A stretch of DNA of 8,371 bases from Alistipes sp. (GTDB taxonomy: Bacteria > Bacteroidota > Bacteroidia > Bacteroidales > Rikenellaceae): the NCBI GenBank assembly GCA_028691095.1, contig JAQUZZ010000044.1, forward strand, positions 1 through 8,371, read 5' to 3'. A program made the position numbers and the translations under genes. Positions 6,627 to 8,371 of the stretch are shown piece after piece. Under the pieces are notes generated by a model, which was not told the DNA's origin, did no database searches, and saw nothing but the letters and a program-made list of their open reading frames with translations. How positions within the stretch are numbered: the stretch's first letter is position 1; each line of letters starts with the position of its first letter.

Positions 6627-6712
6627 GAGAAGAATATATGGATCCAAAACCGTGAGATCACACCTCTTTCAGCTACGAGCCAAACCGAGGCGACAATCGG
6701 GTGTTCTGATCG

Positions 6713-7084
6713 CTATTTCGTCGAATCTGCGGCAGCAGGAGCTTCCGTAGCAGGAGCTTCGGTAGCGGCAGCAGGAGCAGCAGCGTTGGGCAACAAGTTT
6801 TGATTGCTCTCCACCGATTGTTCCAAGGCCTTCTCAACCCCGCTTTTGCTGGTGCTAATGCGTGCTGAGGGCATGGTCATCGTAGCTACCAAACTCAGCA
6901 CCACGATTGAAATCGCCAGTCCCCATGTGAATTTCTCCAAAAAATCGGCAGTTTGACGCACTCCCATAACCTGGTTGGAGGCTCCGAAGTTTGCGGCCAT
7001 GCCGCTTTTGGGATTCTGTGCCAATACGGCAAGGATCAGCAGACCGCTTGCGATAAGAATCAAGATGATGCAAAAAATATACAT
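6713..7084 (-). CDS. secG: SecG, protein translocase subunit
   Basis: A 123-residue SecG, the small two-helix subunit that assists SecYE/SecA in moving proteins across the inner membrane. Helix 1 is at about 3-22 and helix 2 at about 54-72. The conserved loop between them reads AQNPKSGMAANFGASNQVMG and then VRQTADFLEKFTW, matching the Bacteroidetes form of the SecG consensus. After helix 2 there is a low-complexity tail rich in Ala, Pro, Glu and Thr (about 101-123), encoded partly by a 15-bp tandem repeat. Such tails are variable among Bacteroidetes SecGs. The ATG at 7084 starts directly before helix 1. The preceding gene ends 53 bases upstream, so read-through from lptE is likely, though that AT-rich gap could hold its own promoter. 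Confidence 0.95.
   Translation of the reverse strand: MYIFCIILILIASGLLILAVLAQNPKSGMAANFGASNQVMGVRQTADFLEKFTWGLAISIVVLSLVATMTMPSARISTSKSGVEKALEQSVESNQNLLPNAAAPAAATEAPATEAPAAADSTK
6734..6763 (-). repeat. 15-bp tandem repeat in the secG tail
   Basis: Two adjacent 15-bp units (plus strand AGCAGGAGCTTC-C/G-GT) differ at one base and encode TEAPA-TEAPA on the minus strand. A degenerate GCAGCAGGAGCAGCAG stretch follows. The unit is a multiple of three, so copy number could vary without breaking the frame. Confidence 0.8.
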
Positions 7085-7137
7085 TACAGTTTGGTATTTA
7101 AACGTTTATAAACTACAAAGCAGGAGATTGCCCGGGG

Positions 7138-7692
7138 TCATGGGGTCTCGCGGGAAGCACCCAGTCCGGCAATAATCTCGGCAAAATAAACACTTTTTTC
7201 CGGATATAACAAACTTAATTTGACATAAATTGCTTTCGCTTTGGTGTAATGCGCTTGTTGAACATAGATTTCGGCTAACTCCTCGGAGATGAGGTCGGGA
7301 TCCTCTGTCACAGAGTCTGCGGCCAAATCGGGGGGTGCGTCGTCGGGCACCCTCTCGGTGTCCGGTTTGCGTTGCGGCAATGTTGCCAAGAAGTGCTCAA
7401 TGCGTTGCAGCGGGTCGATCTCCGACTCCGATTCCGACCCGTCGGAGAGGGTCTCTTCCGACCCTGAGGCTGCGGGGGTATTGTTCTCCGCACCAAAGGG
7501 GGACAAGGTGTGTTGCACGACGCGACATCGGTAACCGAGGGCAACCTCCTCCGGCAGCGTCTCATGGGTGCGTTGCCATCGTGCGATTCGCGCTGCCGTA
7601 AACCAAGGGTAGCGTGTGATCCATTGCTCCAACACCTCGTCGGAGCACTCCGAAAGAGCCGGGGGTAGCGTGTTTTGGGGTGTAGCCTCCAT
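7138..7692 (-). CDS. Conserved Bacteroidetes TPR-like protein between lptE and secG, function unknown
   Basis: A 184-residue soluble protein with no signal peptide or membrane helix. The N-terminal part (about 14-62) is helical, with the segment LEQWITRYPWFTAARIARWQ. A Ser-, Glu- and Asp-rich acidic linker covers about 75-93. The C-terminal part carries one recognisable tetratricopeptide-type motif, SEELAEIYVQQAHYTKAKAI followed by YVKLSLLYPEKSVYFAEII (about 136-174), in which the spacing of Ala, Tyr and Pro fits one TPR helix pair plus a capping helix. Proteins of this kind lie between lptE and secG in many Bacteroidetes and are annotated only as TPR-containing. The start ATG is one base after the lptE stop, so the two are probably co-translated. 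The role is unknown; TPRs usually bind other proteins. Confidence 0.8.
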   Translation of the reverse strand: MEATPQNTLPPALSECSDEVLEQWITRYPWFTAARIARWQRTHETLPEEVALGYRCRVVQHTLSPFGAENNTPAASGSEETLSDGSESESEIDPLQRIEHFLATLPQRKPDTERVPDDAPPDLAADSVTEDPDLISEELAEIYVQQAHYTKAKAIYVKLSLLYPEKSVYFAEIIAGLGASRETP

Positions 7693-7693
7693 T

Positions 7694-8209
7694 CTACCAG
7701 TTCGAGACGGCCGCGTTGAAGATATCCTCCACCAGTTGTTCGACGATTTCTGGAATCAACGTGGGTTCCACCTCCTGCAAGAGCTTGGAACTCTCGTAGG
7801 TGGAGAAGGCCGAGAAGGTCTTGTCGTAGTTGAGTGCCGGATCGACAGAGTTGGTGAAACGCACCCGCACGGTGATCGTCAGGTTGTTCAATACGGCATA
7901 CTCGTCACCGGAGATGGCGGCAGGGGTCGAGGTGTAGTTGGTGATCTCGCCTTCAAAATTGAGATCTCCGCCCTCCGGCACCAACGTTAGCTTGGTCTGT
8001 CGTGCAAACCGATCTTGCAGAGCCTCGGTCAGGGTCGAGCTGAGGATGGGAGCCACCAGCAGGGCATTATTGGGGAAGCGGGCGATACTCACCGTCTTCA
8101 TCTCAGGTGAGATGGATGCACCGGAAAAAGTGTAGCTTACACGGCATCCGCCAAAGAGTAGCGGAAGCAATAATAGAAGGTATGGCAGGGTGTGTTTGGC
8201 TTGTCGCAT
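7694..8209 (-). CDS. lptE: LptE-family LPS assembly lipoprotein
   Basis: A 171-residue lipoprotein of the LptE family, the plug partner of LptD that places lipopolysaccharide in the outer leaflet of the outer membrane. From Met at 8209 the protein starts MRQAKH, then a hydrophobic core LPYLLLLLPLLF and the lipobox FGGC, with lipidation expected at Cys22. This is followed by VSYTFSGASISPEMKTVSIA, the usual Bacteroidetes LptE opening, and later by repeated beta-strand patterns such as LNFEGEITNYTSTPAAISGD and NNLTITVRVRF. The C-terminal helix region LIPEIVEQLVEDIFNAAVSN is also typical. An in-frame ATG at 8236 would add nine residues (MLTIHLFYT) ahead of the basic signal-peptide start, so 8209 is preferred. 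The next gene follows after one base. LptE is weakly conserved, so part of the case rests on the lipobox and the lptE-TPR-secG order. Confidence 0.88.
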   Translation of the reverse strand: MRQAKHTLPYLLLLLPLLFGGCRVSYTFSGASISPEMKTVSIARFPNNALLVAPILSSTLTEALQDRFARQTKLTLVPEGGDLNFEGEITNYTSTPAAISGDEYAVLNNLTITVRVRFTNSVDPALNYDKTFSAFSTYESSKLLQEVEPTLIPEIVEQLVEDIFNAAVSNW

Positions 8210-8307
8210 AGTGTAGAATAAGTGTATCGTAAGCATCGAGGGCTCTTGCTGTGGAGCGGCGTGATGGTTTAACTTTTGGGGAACGTTTCGGGTTGGTTTG
8301 TGGTTAT

Positions 8308-8338
8308 CTTAAAATAGCTTCTGAATCAGTATTTTAAG
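8308..8338. promoter_or_regulatory. AT-rich inverted repeat upstream of lptE
   Basis: CTTAAAATA (8308-8316) and TATTTTAAG (8330-8338) are perfect 9-bp inverted arms, with an inner CTG-aat-CAG mini-stem. It starts two bases beyond the minus-strand stop codon of the edge gene and is about 100 bases upstream of lptE. It could be a weak terminator of that gene or an operator for lptE. There is no pronounced T-run after it on the minus strand (ATAACC follows). The rest of 8210-8307 shows no gene or clear promoter. Confidence 0.4.
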
Positions 8339-8339
8339 C

Positions 8340-8371
8340 TTAGAAGGTCTCGTCAATTCCCAGCTCTTTGA
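8340..8371 (-). CDS. C-terminal end of a probable sigma-54 dependent (NtrC-family) regulator, cut by window edge
   Basis: Only nine codons and a stop are visible on the minus strand: KELGIDETF followed by TAA at 8340-8342, with two bases of the preceding codon. Sequences of the form K-E-x-G-(I/L) are common at the very end of the Fis-type DNA-binding helix of NtrC-family activators. Such a regulator is often the gene directly upstream of lptE in Bacteroidetes. The call therefore rests mainly on synteny; nine residues alone cannot prove it. Confidence 0.4.
   Translation of the reverse strand, partial: KELGIDETF

Noticed and set aside
8210..8236. ATG at 8236 as the lptE start
   Set aside because: It would put nine extra residues ahead of the basic signal-peptide start; the lipoprotein signal is complete from 8209.

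Overview
The window looks like a chromosomal segment of a Bacteroidales bacterium, possibly Porphyromonas-like. The main reason is the minus-strand block lptE, then a small tetratricopeptide-type protein, then secG, apparently preceded by the tail of an NtrC-type regulator; this order is typical of Bacteroidetes. The SecG sequence (AQNPKSG motif, then NQVMGVRQTADFLEKFTW) is also of the Bacteroidetes type. Coding sequence is moderately GC-rich, intergenic spacers are more AT-rich, and Shine-Dalgarno sequences are mostly weak or absent, which also fits. The genus is an inference only.

Plus strand, left to right. The end of purE (purine synthesis) finishes at 324 and is followed by a terminator-like hairpin. 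A complete ZIP-family metal transporter (zupT-like, 503-1306) is followed by a strong intrinsic terminator. Next is an efflux cassette: a TolC-family outer membrane channel (1493-2950), an HlyD-type membrane fusion protein (3081-4076) and two ABC-2 type permeases (4162-5361, and 5342 onward, overlapping by 20 bases). Together these would span both membranes and export an unknown substrate. No ATP-binding subunit is encoded here. The second permease carries an apparent one-base deletion near 6380-6384. It stops at 6400, but its missing last 47 codons are intact in the -1 frame and run to 6525.

A bidirectional terminator at 6590-6626 separates this block from the convergent minus-strand genes: secG (protein translocation), a conserved TPR-like protein of unknown function, lptE (LPS transport to the outer membrane) and, at the window edge, nine codons of what is probably an NtrC-family regulator.

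The most interesting non-coding signal is a 67-bp ungapped repeat (51 of 67 identical) just upstream of both the zupT-like gene and the hlyD-like gene. It contains two palindromic elements. It suggests that the metal transporter and the efflux pump share a promoter or operator and are controlled by the same unidentified regulator. No mobile element, CRISPR array, tRNA or rRNA was seen, and no gene-free stretch exceeds 300 bases.
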